A DNA stretch of 64,000 nt from positions 116,976,822-117,040,821 of the forward strand of contig JBOZIK010000001.1 in the NCBI GenBank assembly GCA_051453625.1. Reading direction: 5' to 3'. Origin of the DNA: Welwitschia mirabilis. Lineage: Eukaryota; Gnetophyta; Gnetopsida; Welwitschiales. Position 1 is the stretch's first letter; every line of letters starts with the position of its first letter. The position numbers and the translations under genes are program-made. A model generated the notes under the pieces. It saw only the letters and a program-made list of their open reading frames with translations, ran no database searches and had not been told where the DNA came from. Below, piece by piece: positions 13,619-25,100 of this stretch.

Positions 13619-13740
13619 TTCAAATTCTATGATCTAGGTTCCAAATATTTTTATGAATACTTAACAAAATTTAAATTAAGTATTTGAAGGGATCATGATG
13701 AAGTAGCCAAGATGAAACTTTTCTTCTTCTCCTTAAAAAA
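13619..13740 (+). pseudogene. gag: Gypsy gag remnant (Athila/Tat-like)
   Basis: One frame reads 'FKFYDLGSKYFYEYLTKF', a stop after 'KLSI', then 'DHDEVAKMKLFFFSLK'. This matches the plant gypsy gag pattern in which a 'F-x-G-L-x-S-x-D-P-Y-x-x-L' segment is followed about 15 residues later by 'x-L-F-P-F-S-L-K-D-K-A'. The Pro of F-P-F has become Phe, and the frame ends in a poly-A stretch. Only about 40 residues are recognisable. It is the 5'-most coding piece of the element whose integrase tail is at 15753. Confidence 0.6.
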
Positions 13741-13888
13741 AAAAAAAAAGATTCTTAGTTATAAAACATAAAACCTTCTTTAATTAGATGATGAAGATGT
13801 TTTACATGGTAGTTAGTGAAAAAGTACTTTTCAACACATAAAACTAATAAACTTAAATGAAAATCATAGACTCTTAAGCACTCTAAAT

Positions 13889-13992
13889 ACTAATAAAGGT
13901 AATGAGTGGTTGATGCTTAAATATTATTAAGTTTTTTCTATGAAGATTTAACTAAACAAGGTAGGCAACTAATAAAGGTAATGAGTGGTTGA
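13889..13992. repeat. 25-bp exact direct repeat, 79-bp spacing
   Basis: The 25-mer beginning 'actaataaaggtaatgagt' occurs at 13889 and again, identical, at 13968. Exact identity inside otherwise strongly decayed sequence implies a recent duplication. Confidence 0.85.
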
Positions 13993-14333
13993 AATTTTAC
14001 AATTAAAGAGCTTAAAAATTCTAGAAAATTTTGGAAAATATAGACAAGAATTTTAAAAATTAGAAAAAAATCTTTTAAAGATACTATGCAGTTTAAAAAA
14101 CTCTAAAAATTATATGATAAAAAATATATGAGTTGGATGAAGAAAAAATCTTACTCAAGATGTTAGACCACATTACTAAGAGGGTAGATAGGTTTCAGAC
14201 ATCTAAACCTAAAGAAACTAGTGGTGTAGCTATATGTACTTCTACTAAGAATAAAACCAATAAACAAATAAGCAAAAATCAACAAACAAACATCAATCTC
14301 TTTAACATTTAAGACTAAGAATGAACAAGCAAG

Positions 14334-14735
14334 AAAAGGATAGGTTTTCATCCCAACTTGTTTTTAATCCAAAGGTTTTCAATGCTACTAAATGATAAGG
14401 AGAATGTAATGAAATTAATGCTGTCTCACTTAGAAGTGATATCTAGATAAATAAATATATCTAATTACCTTAGAAAAATTGTTCTATATTTAAACCCTTA
14501 TATAAAACCACATACAAGATTGAGAAGGTAAAGATGATAATATAGATAAATTTAGATATGAAAATCATGAAAGGTTCCATTTTGTAAATTCCTTACATCA
14601 TTAGGAAAGAAATATCTTAAGAATACTATCTAAAAATATTTAAAAAGAAATAATATACTTTCTAATTTTTAATGCCATGAAACATCTTATTTCAAATTCC
14701 TTATAACATATTTTCATGTTAAGAGAAAATTGAAT
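14334..14735. repeat. Dispersed repeat E2, copy 1
   Basis: Collinear with about 62152-62540. Shared landmarks include 'aaaggata.gttt', 'tcccaac', 'ttaatgct..ctcattta' and 'tatctaaaaatattta'. It lies between the gag and pol remnants of the local gypsy element, so it probably marks a second copy of that element near 62 kb. Confidence 0.5.
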
Positions 14736-15258
14736 TTAGAAATAAAAAATGCCTATCTAGCTAAAAGGTGAGTGTCGTAGTTAAAAAACTTCCATTAAAG
14801 TTTTGGAATCTTAATCTTATAAAAATTCCATGTATCATAAGCGGGAAAAAAATAGAATAGACAAAACCTTACTATATTTGGAAGTTTGTATGAACTTGAT
14901 GCCATATTCATTGTCTAAAAGCCTTGAATTCAAAGGACTAAATAAAACTAGGATAACCCTATAATTTTTTGATTTCTTAAGAAAGGTTTTCAAAGGAATA
15001 TTAAAGTTTTTTTGACATGAGTAGATCAATTTTAGAAATTAAAGATAATCTAAAAGAGTCTTCTTTATCATAGAAATACTTTCCTAATCATCTATAATGT
15101 TCTAATCAACTATAGAAATGGAATAATGAAAAATTCCTTTAAAAAAATGAATACAAATTCATAGACTTTTAAATGTAAATAAAAATAACATTTTGAGTAG
15201 CTTAGAATACTTAGAATTAGTTAACGAAGATGAAATCCTTAAATATTTATCCTTATTA

Positions 15259-15354
15259 AATGATCATCCTATATGTGAACCACATGTGAAACCATCACTT
15301 ATTATTCAAAAAAAGGCCAATTATGAGCCATTAAATCCTTTATCACCTACATTA
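15259..15354 (+). pseudogene. Gypsy gag-pol linker remnant
   Basis: The frame reads 'HVKPSLIIQKKANYEPLNP' followed by 'LSPTL'. Many plant gypsy elements carry a conserved 'K-P-S-I-E-x-x-P-K-L-E-L-K-P-L-P' segment just before reverse transcriptase, and this is a plausible degraded form. No RT motif follows, and the integrase tail begins only 400 bp further on, so most of pol has been lost. Confidence 0.4.
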
Positions 15355-15752
15355 TAAAAATAAAATTCTAGTGAAGAGTGTACAACTAGCATTGAATTGC
15401 AACATCTTTGTGAAGTACCTTTATAATCCTTGTAAAATGCTAATATTTATGATTAACTATACATAATAGAATAATAATAATTATGGTTAACTATATTACA
15501 ATAGAATATCTTTCTTATTGAAAAATAATTTTTGTACCTTGATCACTAAGGAAAATTTTTCATATATCATAATTTGTTATCAAAGTTAAGGGTTGATAAG
15601 TTATTTAAATCATTACAATTTAAGATTTGAAAATGATTCCTTAAAGAACTATGAATTCAAATAGGAAAGAATTGTCCTTTCATTAGAATGATGTTCTCTA
15701 GACTTATTAAACTAGCTATAAGACCTTCATTAAAATGAAACCCTTCTAAATT

Positions 15753-15975
15753 ATGTTAAAAAATGCCTACTACAATAATATCATCTTTAGGAAATTATTT
15801 AAACCTAATGAACTAGTATTACTATATAATTTAAGACTTCATAAATTTCTTAATAAACTTATAGCTAAGTGGATTAGACCTTTTCAAGTTTTAAAAGTGT
15901 TTCATCATAATTATATAATTCGAATCCCTAAAGATAATCATGCATTTAAAGTTAACGAGTAAAAAATTAAACATG
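15753..15975 (+). pseudogene. Gypsy integrase C-terminal fragment
   Basis: A 69-codon frame followed by a stop. It contains 'LFKPNELVLLYNLRLHKF' and, after a short gap, 'KWIRPFQVLKVF', then 'RIPKDNHAFKVNE'. This matches the C-terminal domain of plant gypsy integrases, where 'V-L-L-Y-N-S-R-L', 'W-x-G-P-F-x-V' and 'F-K-V-N-G-x-R-L-K-H' occur in that order. The integrase core and its D,D,E residues are absent. The expected link between 'NAYENAK' and 'REFKPG' is shortened by a deletion. Confidence 0.75.
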
Positions 15976-16556
15976 TCATAAATATAAGCTCCAAGTCCAT
16001 AATTTTACTCCCATGATTTGCAATTGTATGTAATATAATAAAAGAGTGATGAGGGATAGGAGAAGAGTATAATAAATAAATTTAAAATTAGTGTCACTTA
16101 AGAGATCAATTTTTGATAATGTTGAGCTCTAGAATTTATTATTAGCTAAATCATAGAGTTATTTTAAGTATGTAGGTCACTTAATTAATCATGTAATACT
16201 TCAATATTTTAGGTAAATTTCACTACTTGTTTGATATCATACCTAATATTTTATATAAACTCTAAAGTAATTATGTTCTAACACAAATCTAATAAAACTT
16301 TTAGATATAAAATGTTATATTTTAAAGATCTAGATAAATATGTTCATATGACATAAAAGGAAAAAGGGCAAAAACATAATGAAAAAAGAGAGTAAGAGGG
16401 ATGCTCATAGGGGAAGGATAAATTTCGTATATAGAATAATCACCCAATATCCAGTTATATCATGTAGAAAATATGGGTATACAAATGTAGCCCCTTATAT
16501 GAAGGATGCCCTAATTTAAAATAACAAAAAATGAGGGGAATTCAAATGAAACTTTT

Positions 16557-16624
16557 ATGTGCATATGTGTATGCACATGAGTGAGTAAGTGAGTGAGTGA
16601 GTGAGAGTGAGAGTGTGTATGTGA

Positions 16625-16689
<65 letters not shown>
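16557..16689. repeat. GT/GA-rich microsatellite
   Basis: Mixed 'gtgagt' units pass into pure GA from about 16629 up to the gap. The same arrangement ends copy 2 of the duplicated segment at about 20282-20363, so the tract belongs to the element. Confidence 0.95.
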
Positions 16690-16789
16690 NNNNNNNNNNN
16701 NNNNNNNNNNNNNNNNNNNNNNNNNNNNNNNNNNNNNNNNNNNNNNNNNNNNNNNNNNNNNNNNNNNNNNNNNNNNNNNNNNNNNNNNN
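16690..16789. other. Assembly gap (100 N)
   Basis: The run of N begins inside the GA tract, which probably stopped the assembly. It also truncates copia element B1. Confidence 0.99.
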
Positions 16790-16794
16790 TTTAT

Positions 16795-17575
16795 AAAAGT
16801 TTAATTTATCTCCTATCATATGAATTTAATAGCTAATATATAGATACCAAATGTTCAAATGAGATTCTCTATAATTTATCTATGTCACAAATCTTTGGAG
16901 ATTATTAACTTTAACCCACTTAGTCTTATTTAACTTAGGTGGTGTATTCTTCTTAGGAATACATTTAAATGGTAAAGCATTCACATCTTTAGGAAAAAAC
17001 ATCGTATGTCTAACTTTGCAAAACTATTTAGAATGACCAAATCTACCACAAAAATTTCAAAAGATATTGGACACATAATTACTTGTTCGATTTACCTATT
17101 TTCGTGATATTTGTACTCTAAAGTCAATACCTGATTTGTCTCCAGTTTATTTTTGTATTTCAAGCATATGTTCCAATTTAGATGAGCTACACAAAAACTT
17201 TCTTATAAAAAATAAAAGATCATTTACCTGAGTAGTTAACATGAAGTTATTGTCTTTGAGTACTTTACACTTCTCTTTCTCTTCCTCCTTTTCTTTTGTA
17301 ATGGTCTTTACCATTTTGTTTAACTCATTGATTCTTATGGCGAGATTTTCACATTCTTCATACAACTCTTGACAGGTTTCTTATAACTCATTTTCCTCTT
17401 CATCAATCATATCCAAGTCATCTGGCATGGAAGTACTAGGCACATTTTTAAGTGATGATACTAAAGCCATGAAAGATAACTTTCTTTCTCTATCTGATCC
17501 ATGATTGAGTAGTTCTCTTTGTCTTCATCATCTTCATTATCCCAAGTTACCATGAATGAGGTGTTTTTAGGCTTC
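16795..17575 (-). pseudogene. B1 gag C-terminal coiled coil, second zinc knuckle and protease start
   Basis: Downstream of the first knuckle, a 72-codon open frame (17147-17365) is rich in Glu, Lys and Leu, with 'RINELNKMVKTITKEKEEE' typical of a coiled coil. It aligns with equivalent segments in B2 (29.1-29.35 kb) and B3 (57.95-58.3 kb). Around 17030-17060 a frame reads 'FCGRFGHSK', a worn second CCHC knuckle. Near 16795-16850 'WYLYISY' and 'HMIGDKLNFYK' align with the copia 'W-Y-L-D-S-G-C-S-x-H-M-T-G-D' protease start; the catalytic Asp is replaced by Tyr. Many stops are present. Confidence 0.6.
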
Positions 17576-18508
17576 TTGCTTTCTCTTCTAGTGTTGGGAC
17601 ATTCATTGGCCATATGTTCAAATCCTTTGCATGAATAATACTAGATTTCCTTTCCCTTATCTTGTTCTTTTTTTAATTTTGGATTGCTTCTCCTTGGATT
17701 CCTACTTAGTTCTCCTTTATTTTTTCTGTAGAAAAACCTTTTAAAACAAATGGCTAAAAGAGCCACTTTATCATTATTAAGCTCTTTAGCTGATCTGTCA
17801 GATCTGTAATCCTCCTGCACACATTTCAAAGTAATACCTTTTCTTCTATCTTTAGTAAATTTAAGTTCATAGGTTTGAAGGTTATCTTGAAGTTCTTCCA
17901 ATTCCATTAAACTAATATTTTTAATTTTTTTGATGGCTATTACTTTTGATTCAAATCTCTTAGGCAGGGATCTCAACACTTTTTTTACCACTTTACTTTC
18001 TTCCATACGTTCTTTAAGACTTACCATTAAGTTTACTATATATGTAAGTCTTGCAAAAAATTCCTGTAAGGCTTTTTCATCATCTATATAAATGTCTTCA
18101 AATTTAGAAATAAGTATTTGCAGTTTTGATTATTTAACAGTGGATGTTTCTTTATATGCAACTTTCAAAATATCCCAAGCTTCTTTTTCATGGTTATGGT
18201 TTACAATTATTTTAAATTCATCTACACATACTACACAAAAAATAGTGTTAAGAGCATGGGCATCTATTATGGCTTTGGTTTTATCCGTGAGAGTCCATTA
18301 GTCTCTAGATTTAAGAACTAAGATAGTATTTTCATTTGCATCTGTCTAGGCTATCATTGATACAGTATGACCTTTGTAAATGACCTCTTCTACATTAGCA
18401 TCTAGGGATCTAAGAAAAATCCTCATCTTGGCTTTTCAATAGGAATAGTTTGAATTATCAAACATGGATGGATGACCAATTGAAAATCCATTAGTTGGGT
18501 TACTCATT
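17576..18508 (-). pseudogene. gag: B1 copia gag
   Basis: Starts at the ATG at 18508 with 'MSNPTNGFSIGHPSMFDNSN', the usual copia gag opening. It continues through 'KMRIFLRSLDANVEEVIYKG' and 'DAHALNTIFCVVCVDEFK' to a 128-codon open stretch (17641-18027) with 'KKVLRSLPKRFESKV', the signature of the UBN2-type gag of copia elements. The knuckle near 17620 reads 'YYSCKGFEHMANECPN'; its first Cys has become Tyr, so zinc binding would be lost. In-frame stops, including Trp to stop in 'SYWKAKM', make it a pseudogene. Gag would form the particle around element RNA. Confidence 0.85.
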
Positions 18509-18559
18509 TTTAGGGGTCTTAAGTCTAGATCTATAAAAATCTCTCAAAGGCTAACTTAT

Positions 18560-18571
18560 GTTGTGATACCA
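18560..18571 (-). promoter_or_regulatory. B1 primer-binding site
   Basis: On the minus strand this reads TGGTATCACAAC, 10 of 12 bases identical to TGGTATCAGAGC, the sequence complementary to the 3' end of plant initiator tRNA-Met. It lies two bases from the LTR end, as expected for the priming site of reverse transcription. Confidence 0.8.
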
Positions 18572-18573
18572 AA

Positions 18574-19441
18574 TGATAGGATCGAGAACCCTAAGGGGTG
18601 AATAGGTTCTTTTCAAAAACCTTAAGCTCAAAATAACTTAATAGAATCTAATCATAGATTACATGTAATAAAATAATAAAGTCAAGATCATGCATACAAG
18701 GAATGAAAAATAGAGTGTAAACCATAAAATAGAAACTACGAGTTTGGATGCACACAGGATTTATGGTGGTTCGAAACCTCCCCTACTCCACTCTCGATAA
18801 TTAGCTTCTTCCAAGCTTGATCTTAGATCTCTGTTACTTCAAAGGTTTTATCAACCTCACCTATTAATCTTTACAAGCAGGCATTTATAGGCTTAGTCTC
18901 AAACTTAACAACGGACTTTTATAGGCTAAGTTTCAACCTTTAACAATGGATTTTTGTAGGTTAAGTCTCGATCTTTAAAGACAAATAGAAGTGATGCAAT
19001 GAAGTTTCTGTAACTCTGATATTACTTATTCAGTATTAATACATATAATGGAGTTCTTATCCAAATGAATACAGTGATGAAGTCCTTAGATTTGATTCTA
19101 AGTGGCGTCTTAATTCAAGGATAGATCTCCTCAATCAGATATGAATCAGTACAAAAGATATTTTAATGAAATATGCTACTTGATCTTTTAGATCCACAAT
19201 GAGTATGTCAGTTTTAAAAATATGCCAAAAGATCTTTAAGTTATCTGCTTCAAGTGTTGTAGACCCCTCTAGAATTTGGTTGATCCCTACTAGAGGTAAA
19301 CAAAACTAAGAAATTTCTTTCATGCATTTTGATCCACATCTTTCACCTGCATAACTCAAACTCCTTTGCATACAATATCTAATAAATTTGCACTATACTA
19401 GAGGAATTATTTTAACATCAATTGACAAATATAATCTAACA
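18574..19441 (-). repeat. B1 LTR
   Basis: On the minus strand it begins TGTTAGATTATA and ends CCTATCA, the family B termini. Around 18875-18990 it carries the 33-bp tandem repeat, reversed, that is also present in the B2 LTRs. At 868 bp it is shorter than the B2 LTR of about 1.47 kb, so part has been deleted. Confidence 0.85.
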
Positions 19442-20330
19442 AAACCCTTCTAAATTATGTTAAAAAATTCCTACCACAATAATAACATCTTTAGAAAATT
19501 ATTTAAACCTAATGAACTAGTCTTACTATACAATTTGAGACTACATAAATTTCTTGAGAAACTTATAGCTAAGTGGATAGACCTTTTTAAGTTTTAAAAG
19601 TATTTTCATCATAGTTATATAATTATAATCCCTAAAGATAATCATCCATTTAAAGTTAATGAGTAAAGAATTAAACTTTTCATAATTATAAGCTCCAAGT
19701 CCATAATTTTACTCCTATGATCTGTAATTGTATGTAATGTAATAAAAGAGTGATGAGAGATAGAAGGAGAGTATAATAAATAAATTTAAAATTAGAGTCA
19801 CTTAAGAGATGAATTTTTGATAATGTTGAGCTCTAGAATTTATTATTACCTAAATTATAGAGTTATTTTAAGTACATAGGTCACTTAATTAATCATGTAA
19901 TACTTTAATATTTTAGTTACATTTCACTACTTGTTTGATATCATACCTAATATTTTATATAAAATCTAAAGTGATTATGTTCTTACACAAGTCTATCAAA
20001 ACGTTTAGATATAAAATGTTATATTTTAAAGATGTAGATAAAGATGTGCATATGAAATAAAAGGAAAAAGAGCAAAAAAGAAATGAAAAAAAAGAGGAAG
20101 AGAGATGCTCATAGGGGAATAATAAATTTTGTTTATAAAATAATCACCCAATATCGAGTTATACCATGAAGAAAATATATGTATAAAAATGTAGGCCATT
20201 ATATGAAGGATTCCCTAACATAAAATAACAAAAAATGAGGAGAATTTAAATGAAACTTTTGTGTGCATACATGTGTGCCCATGTGTGTATGAGAGTGTGT
20301 GAGTGAGTGTGTGTGTGTGTGTGTGTGAGT

Positions 20331-20362
<32 letters not shown>
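19442..20362 (+). repeat. Duplicated gypsy 3' segment, copy 2
   Basis: Matches 15741-16689 from its first bases ('aaacccttctaaatta') through to the GA tract. The integrase C-terminal fragment is repeated at about 19465-19690, again with 'FKPNELVLLYNLRLHKF', but with more frameshifts. It begins flush against the end of the B1 LTR. Confidence 0.85.

Positions 20363-20363
<1 letters not shown>
20282..20363. repeat. GT/GA microsatellite
   Basis: A GT-rich stretch ('gtgtgtgtgtgtgtgagtg') passes into GA repeats. It corresponds to the tract at 16557-16689. Confidence 0.95.
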
Positions 20364-20367
<4 letters not shown>

Positions 20368-20924
20368 ATTAATTTAATGTCTATTCTCGAAGATTAAACA
20401 TTACTTATTAGTTATGATGGACTATTAATGGACTAATTATGATATTTCATGTTATCATTAAATAATTTTTTAAATATTTACTAGTTCTTAGGTCATAATC
20501 CTTAAGTTTTCATAGAAAATGCTAAACAATAGATTAACTATTAATTTAGCTAATTCTTTCTTTAGTCATATTTAGGAGGTAGACCACCAAACAAACCTTA
20601 AGTTATTTAAATTACATAAGGAATTTGAGTGCAGTTGGGGACCCTTGATTAACACTATCGGTTACACTTTGTCTCAAGTAATTTTAGATTAATTCTAGTT
20701 ATCATAAGAAAATGTTTAGTGAATTGTCTAAAGTTCAATTCTTTATTAGCGTAATTTTGATAACTTCATGTTGAACATAATGTTAAAAGTTTATTCTGAG
20801 CTGTATAACATTAATATTATTTTGTTTTTTGGCTCATTTTGTAAGATTGGGGTCCATGTCCCTTAAACCATATTCATCATGATGTATTCCTCTATGTCTT
20901 AATCCCTTGAGTCCAATTGTGGTT
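20364..20924. other. AT-rich stretch without recognised gene
   Basis: No open frame or repeat that I recognise. It joins the gypsy 3' segment to the GC-rich block. Confidence 0.5.
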
Positions 20925-21943
20925 TACCTTGTTGCAGCCTCCTGTGGTAATGCCAGCATCTCTTGTTTCGCCGGCAAACACGTCATCACCGCACTTCCCA
21001 ACTTGTCCTTCTATGTAACCCTCATTCTTGTGCACTACCTGGCTGCACGCTTCCACACCTAATGCACCCTTCACACTCTAACTGCCAGTGTGCTGTGTCT
21101 GGCTCATCTGCCCTGCCTGTGTGCCTACTCTAATCAACCATCTCATTTGTAGTGGTTCTACCTTTGGCATCCCTGGCTTCCATGCCTGCTTTCTTAGTCC
21201 CTTCTCTTCACAGTGCTGCTCCTCCTGCACCTCTTAGTACTAAATTTATGCCTCTCACTGTGTGCCTCACCTCCTTGTCCTACTTTACTGGCCTTCCTAT
21301 CCTACCTATGCATCAATTGATAATGTCGTTACCTGCCGTTTGACTTGCGATTTCCCTTGCCAGCGACTACATGCCGATACTTCACCCACTTGAATGCACA
21401 TCTCCTGCCGATCTGCATAACCCTACTTCTCGATGCATCACCCAGACCTTTCACTTAGCTTTGTCCCATGGTTGACAATTTGTTCTCCAGTTTGTAGCCT
21501 TCTCTTTAACCGCCTCCACACCTCCCACCTTCTCTAGCTCCCTATGCCACCTGATCTACCTCTGACCTGCATTCCTCCATCTTGTGGTTCATCTCATTAG
21601 CCTATGCTTTGTGCCAATGCCACCCGCAACTTCTCTCTTTACGTGATCTCAAGGCCTTTCTTCTCCACTGCATATGCGTTGTCCATCGTGGCAGCCTCCG
21701 AGATCTCTCGCTGAGCTACGTTCCATCTACTAGTAGTCAATAATGACATTGGCTGTTTACCTCCTCATCCAGTGGGCACCCCTATCTTGCAATGCAAATC
21801 ACATTCTTTTAAGGCTAAACCCAACCCCGATAAAAACCCAGCTTCCTTAAAAACGTGGAATAAAAAACCCAGCTTCGTTAAAAACGTGGAATAAGGAATT
21901 CGCATAGCTAGGATGGTTAGAGGGGGTTGATAATGTAGTACAT
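20925..21943. other. Isolated GC-rich, pyrimidine-rich block
   Basis: Composition changes abruptly. Bases 21181-21240 hold 31 G or C out of 60, whereas the flanks are mostly around a quarter. The plus strand is rich in CCT, CTC and CTTC. It has three short open frames, none longer than 63 codons, with biased composition (Leu, Pro and Ser on the plus strand) and no recognisable domain. It could be a captured gene fragment, part of a GC-rich retroelement, or a non-coding region under different mutation pressure. I cannot assign a function. Confidence 0.7.
21832..21892. repeat. 31-bp tandem pair in the GC-rich block
   Basis: The unit 'aaaaacccagcttcnttaa' plus 'aacgtggaat' occurs twice with a 31-bp period and one or two differences. 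Confidence 0.85.
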
Positions 21944-22043
21944 NNNNNNNNNNNNNNNNNNNNNNNNNNNNNNNNNNNNNNNNNNNNNNNNNNNNNNNNN
22001 NNNNNNNNNNNNNNNNNNNNNNNNNNNNNNNNNNNNNNNNNNN
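21944..22043. other. Assembly gap (100 N)
   Basis: A run of 100 undetermined bases, ending where the next GA microsatellite begins. Confidence 0.99.

Positions 22044-22115
<72 letters not shown>
22044..22115. repeat. GA microsatellite
   Basis: About 35 uninterrupted AG units directly after the gap. This is the third GA tract within 6 kb and the second that touches a gap. Confidence 0.95.
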
Positions 22116-22118
<3 letters not shown>

Positions 22119-25100
22119 CATCATCATATGAGAAGGATACACATCACATATGTTGAATACTTTCATTCTTATTAGGGGAATACACATTCAATGATATGAA
22201 AATATCTAGGTAAAATATGTCTCATCTCTAAAGAAAACACTAAAATAAATAAAGAAAAAAATCAAATAAAAAATATAGGCCATATAGAAAATAGACATTG
22301 AATATGATTAAGATCTTCATGTAAACATTCATACTACAAAGATGAGATACTTGTATGTAGAAAACCTATATTTTCATGGGAAATATACATATTATGTAAA
22401 TTAAGAGTCTTTATACCATTATGATCTATTATAAAGATTACATATGTCTCTACTAGGCACTACTCATGAAAAGTAGATAATCGACACATAAGTACATTGG
22501 TTATACTATTTCTAAAAAATTAAAATGTATGTGATCATTTTCTAGCATGGAATATAACCAAAACAAATATTAAGACATAGAGGTTACTATTTTCAAGAGT
22601 ATAATTTCAGCCATAGCTAGAGATCTTTTAGAATCACATTCACAATTTATTTTGGCTTATATCTATAACATGGGAGATATATATATAATTTTTATTTAAT
22701 TATTTGTATTACTAATGAAGAAGACAAAATTTTTAATTTTGTATATATTGTATAGGATTTGATGTGAGGTTGAAATAATCTTTTTTCTTTAATAATACCT
22801 TTTTTTCAAGTTTGTACTAGACTTAAAGTGGAAAAAAACCTAAATATAGAAATATATTACATGCACATATACTTAGAGCTCAATTAGATCTTATCATAAT
22901 AATGTTTAAAGTATAAAAATAAATTTCTAAAATATAATTTATTTTTAGCATATTTATTTAATTAACTCATTACCTTAGTTTATTTAGTTCATGTTATAGG
23001 ATCTCTTACTTATGGAATTATGGAATAAATGTAATTTTCAATTGTTATCTAATTAATAACATCGTTAGTGATAAATTGTAATGAATTTGACTGATTCATG
23101 AAGCTCAATATAAGTTTCTTAGTAATTATTATGATTAGTCTTTGAATTATATGCATGATTATAGGTTAATAAATTAAATCAAATTAGGTGAAAATAAAAA
23201 TGCATAAAATCAAAACTTTACCTCATTTTCCACTCATTTGTTTCAAGCTTAAACTTGGCCTTTTGAAATCAATGACCTAATGAAAAGCTAAGTTCTATCA
23301 TAAGAAATACATACAAGAACTAATTCCAAATTTTATTCTTAATTTATATCATCTCAAATTCCAACCATCCATTTATCACACTAAATTAATGACCTAGATC
23401 CATCCTATTATCTATAAAAACTAAGGCTAGACCACTAGTATCTGACACTGCTACCACTTTTTCCTTTAGAACTTTAATATTTTATGTCTATGCTAGTCTT
23501 GCGTTATCACCTATACATACTTTTACTAATGTCATACTCAGTTCCTAGCATTATTCTCTTTCTACATTTGTGACAAAATTTTTTATCTAAAATGTAATAT
23601 TAGACTATCCTAAATCTATTTTAACCTTGCAATTTAAACTTACATAATCTTATTAATTTTTTTGTGAGTTTTTTTGGTCTCACCTCATATTCCTGATTTA
23701 AGGTCATGTTGTTTTGCCCATATCTAATCTCTTATAGTTCTTTTTCTATTATAGTTTATAACTTCTATGTGTTTTTATTTTTACTATCACCATTGTTAGT
23801 TTCACTAGTGTTGTTATCTAATGAAGCCTAATTTTTTATAAAATAAGATATTAATAGTCATTATTTTGCATTACTTTTTGAACTATAATCCTAGACTTAA
23901 AGGTATTTTTGAACTTTTTAGTTAAGAAGGACTTTAGATACTTAATGAGCTTAAAATAATGTATTATATATGATATTCCTTAAGGCCATTTGCAATGATT
24001 GTAATTAGAAGATTAAGATCAAGCATGAAAATGCAAAGCATGGGGAACTACTTTGGCTTAGCAATACTTAAAATGATTTATAGTTCCTTTTTGAATATCA
24101 TATATCATTCTATTACTAATGTGATAATTTTAACTCATTTTAGCACCAAATGCATGTTATTAAATAATATCAAATCCTTTCAGAATATAAAAACCTTGGA
24201 AATTTGCAATTTATTTTTTAGTCAAATTTAATGTTTTCATATAATATAATTCATAAGAGATAAAATTAAGTTAATCGACTTTTTGAAAATTGATGTACTT
24301 ATTTTTCAATGGCATTTCAGCACCATTTCCATGAGTAAATTGTCACTGTAATTCCATTAGATAATTTTCACATGTTAAGCATCAATCACATGTGTAAACT
24401 TGATGGTTTTAATAATTCCTAAGCCTAAAAATGATTTAATCATATGCATAAAAGCTTTCCTAAATGTATAAAATTAAATACCAATTTTATTATACTAAAT
24501 TTATGTTATTTTGATGCTCTGAAATTGAATTCAAGCCATTCTCAAGATTAGAAGGGAAATTTTTTGAAAAAATAGCAAAGTATATTAAACTAGAAAATTT
24601 TCATTTTGAGGAAGAAAATTCCATAACTTGATAAGAATTTTAAACTATTTGAAAAAAGGAAGAACATTCTACTAAAAGTTCATAAATGAACTATAAACAA
24701 AAAAAATTGAAGGCAAAAATACCCCTAGGAAAATAGACTAAAAATGAAAAACTGACTATCTAGAAGAGTATTATGCACCAATCATTGGGTAGAGCTGCTG
24801 ACTAATAGACTAAGGATAAAAATGCCCTAAAGTACCAAAAATGACAAAACTTAACTTAGGCTAGATAAAAGACCTAAACGGTGAAGGATTAGTATCCTCT
24901 ACAAAAAGGAAAAAGATTATCGTGTTTGTGTTCTAGTAAAAAAGATCCATTTCCTTAGATAGTAGTTCAAAGGTCTAATTTACCTTTTTGAATTCTTTAT
25001 CATGTACTTGATTTTTATATGGATATAATATCAGAGGTTTCCTTCTCTAGCTAGATTTGATGGCTTAAGATTTCTAATGTGATAAGGAAGCATCTCTTTA

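Larger units (their letters stand above)
15741..16689 (+). repeat. Duplicated gypsy 3' segment, copy 1
   Basis: About 950 bp that recurs at 19442-20362 with roughly 8% divergence by eye in the first 200 bases. It holds the end of integrase, a non-coding 3' region and a terminal GA microsatellite, and it ends in an assembly gap. Confidence 0.85.
16790..19441 (-). mobile_element. Truncated Ty1/copia element B1 (family B)
   Basis: Minus-strand copia: LTR at 18574-19441, primer-binding site at 18560-18571, then gag and the start of protease, cut by the gap at 16789. Its gag and LTR match B2 and B3. No second LTR is present, so no target duplication can be tested. The LTR edge abuts copy 2 of the duplicated gypsy segment exactly. 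Confidence 0.85.

Noticed and set aside
16511-16819. Ser-Leu repeat protein on the minus strand
   Set aside because: Translation of the GA microsatellite plus the gap; no gene.
18092-18301. 69-codon plus-strand frame
   Set aside because: Mirror of B1 gag.
21152-21343. 63-codon Leu/Pro/Ser-rich frame in the GC-rich block
   Set aside because: Other frames there are also open for similar lengths; pyrimidine-rich DNA explains the composition. The block itself is reported as an anomaly.
21765-22187. 140-codon minus-strand frame
   Set aside because: Consists of GA repeat, gap and chance sequence.
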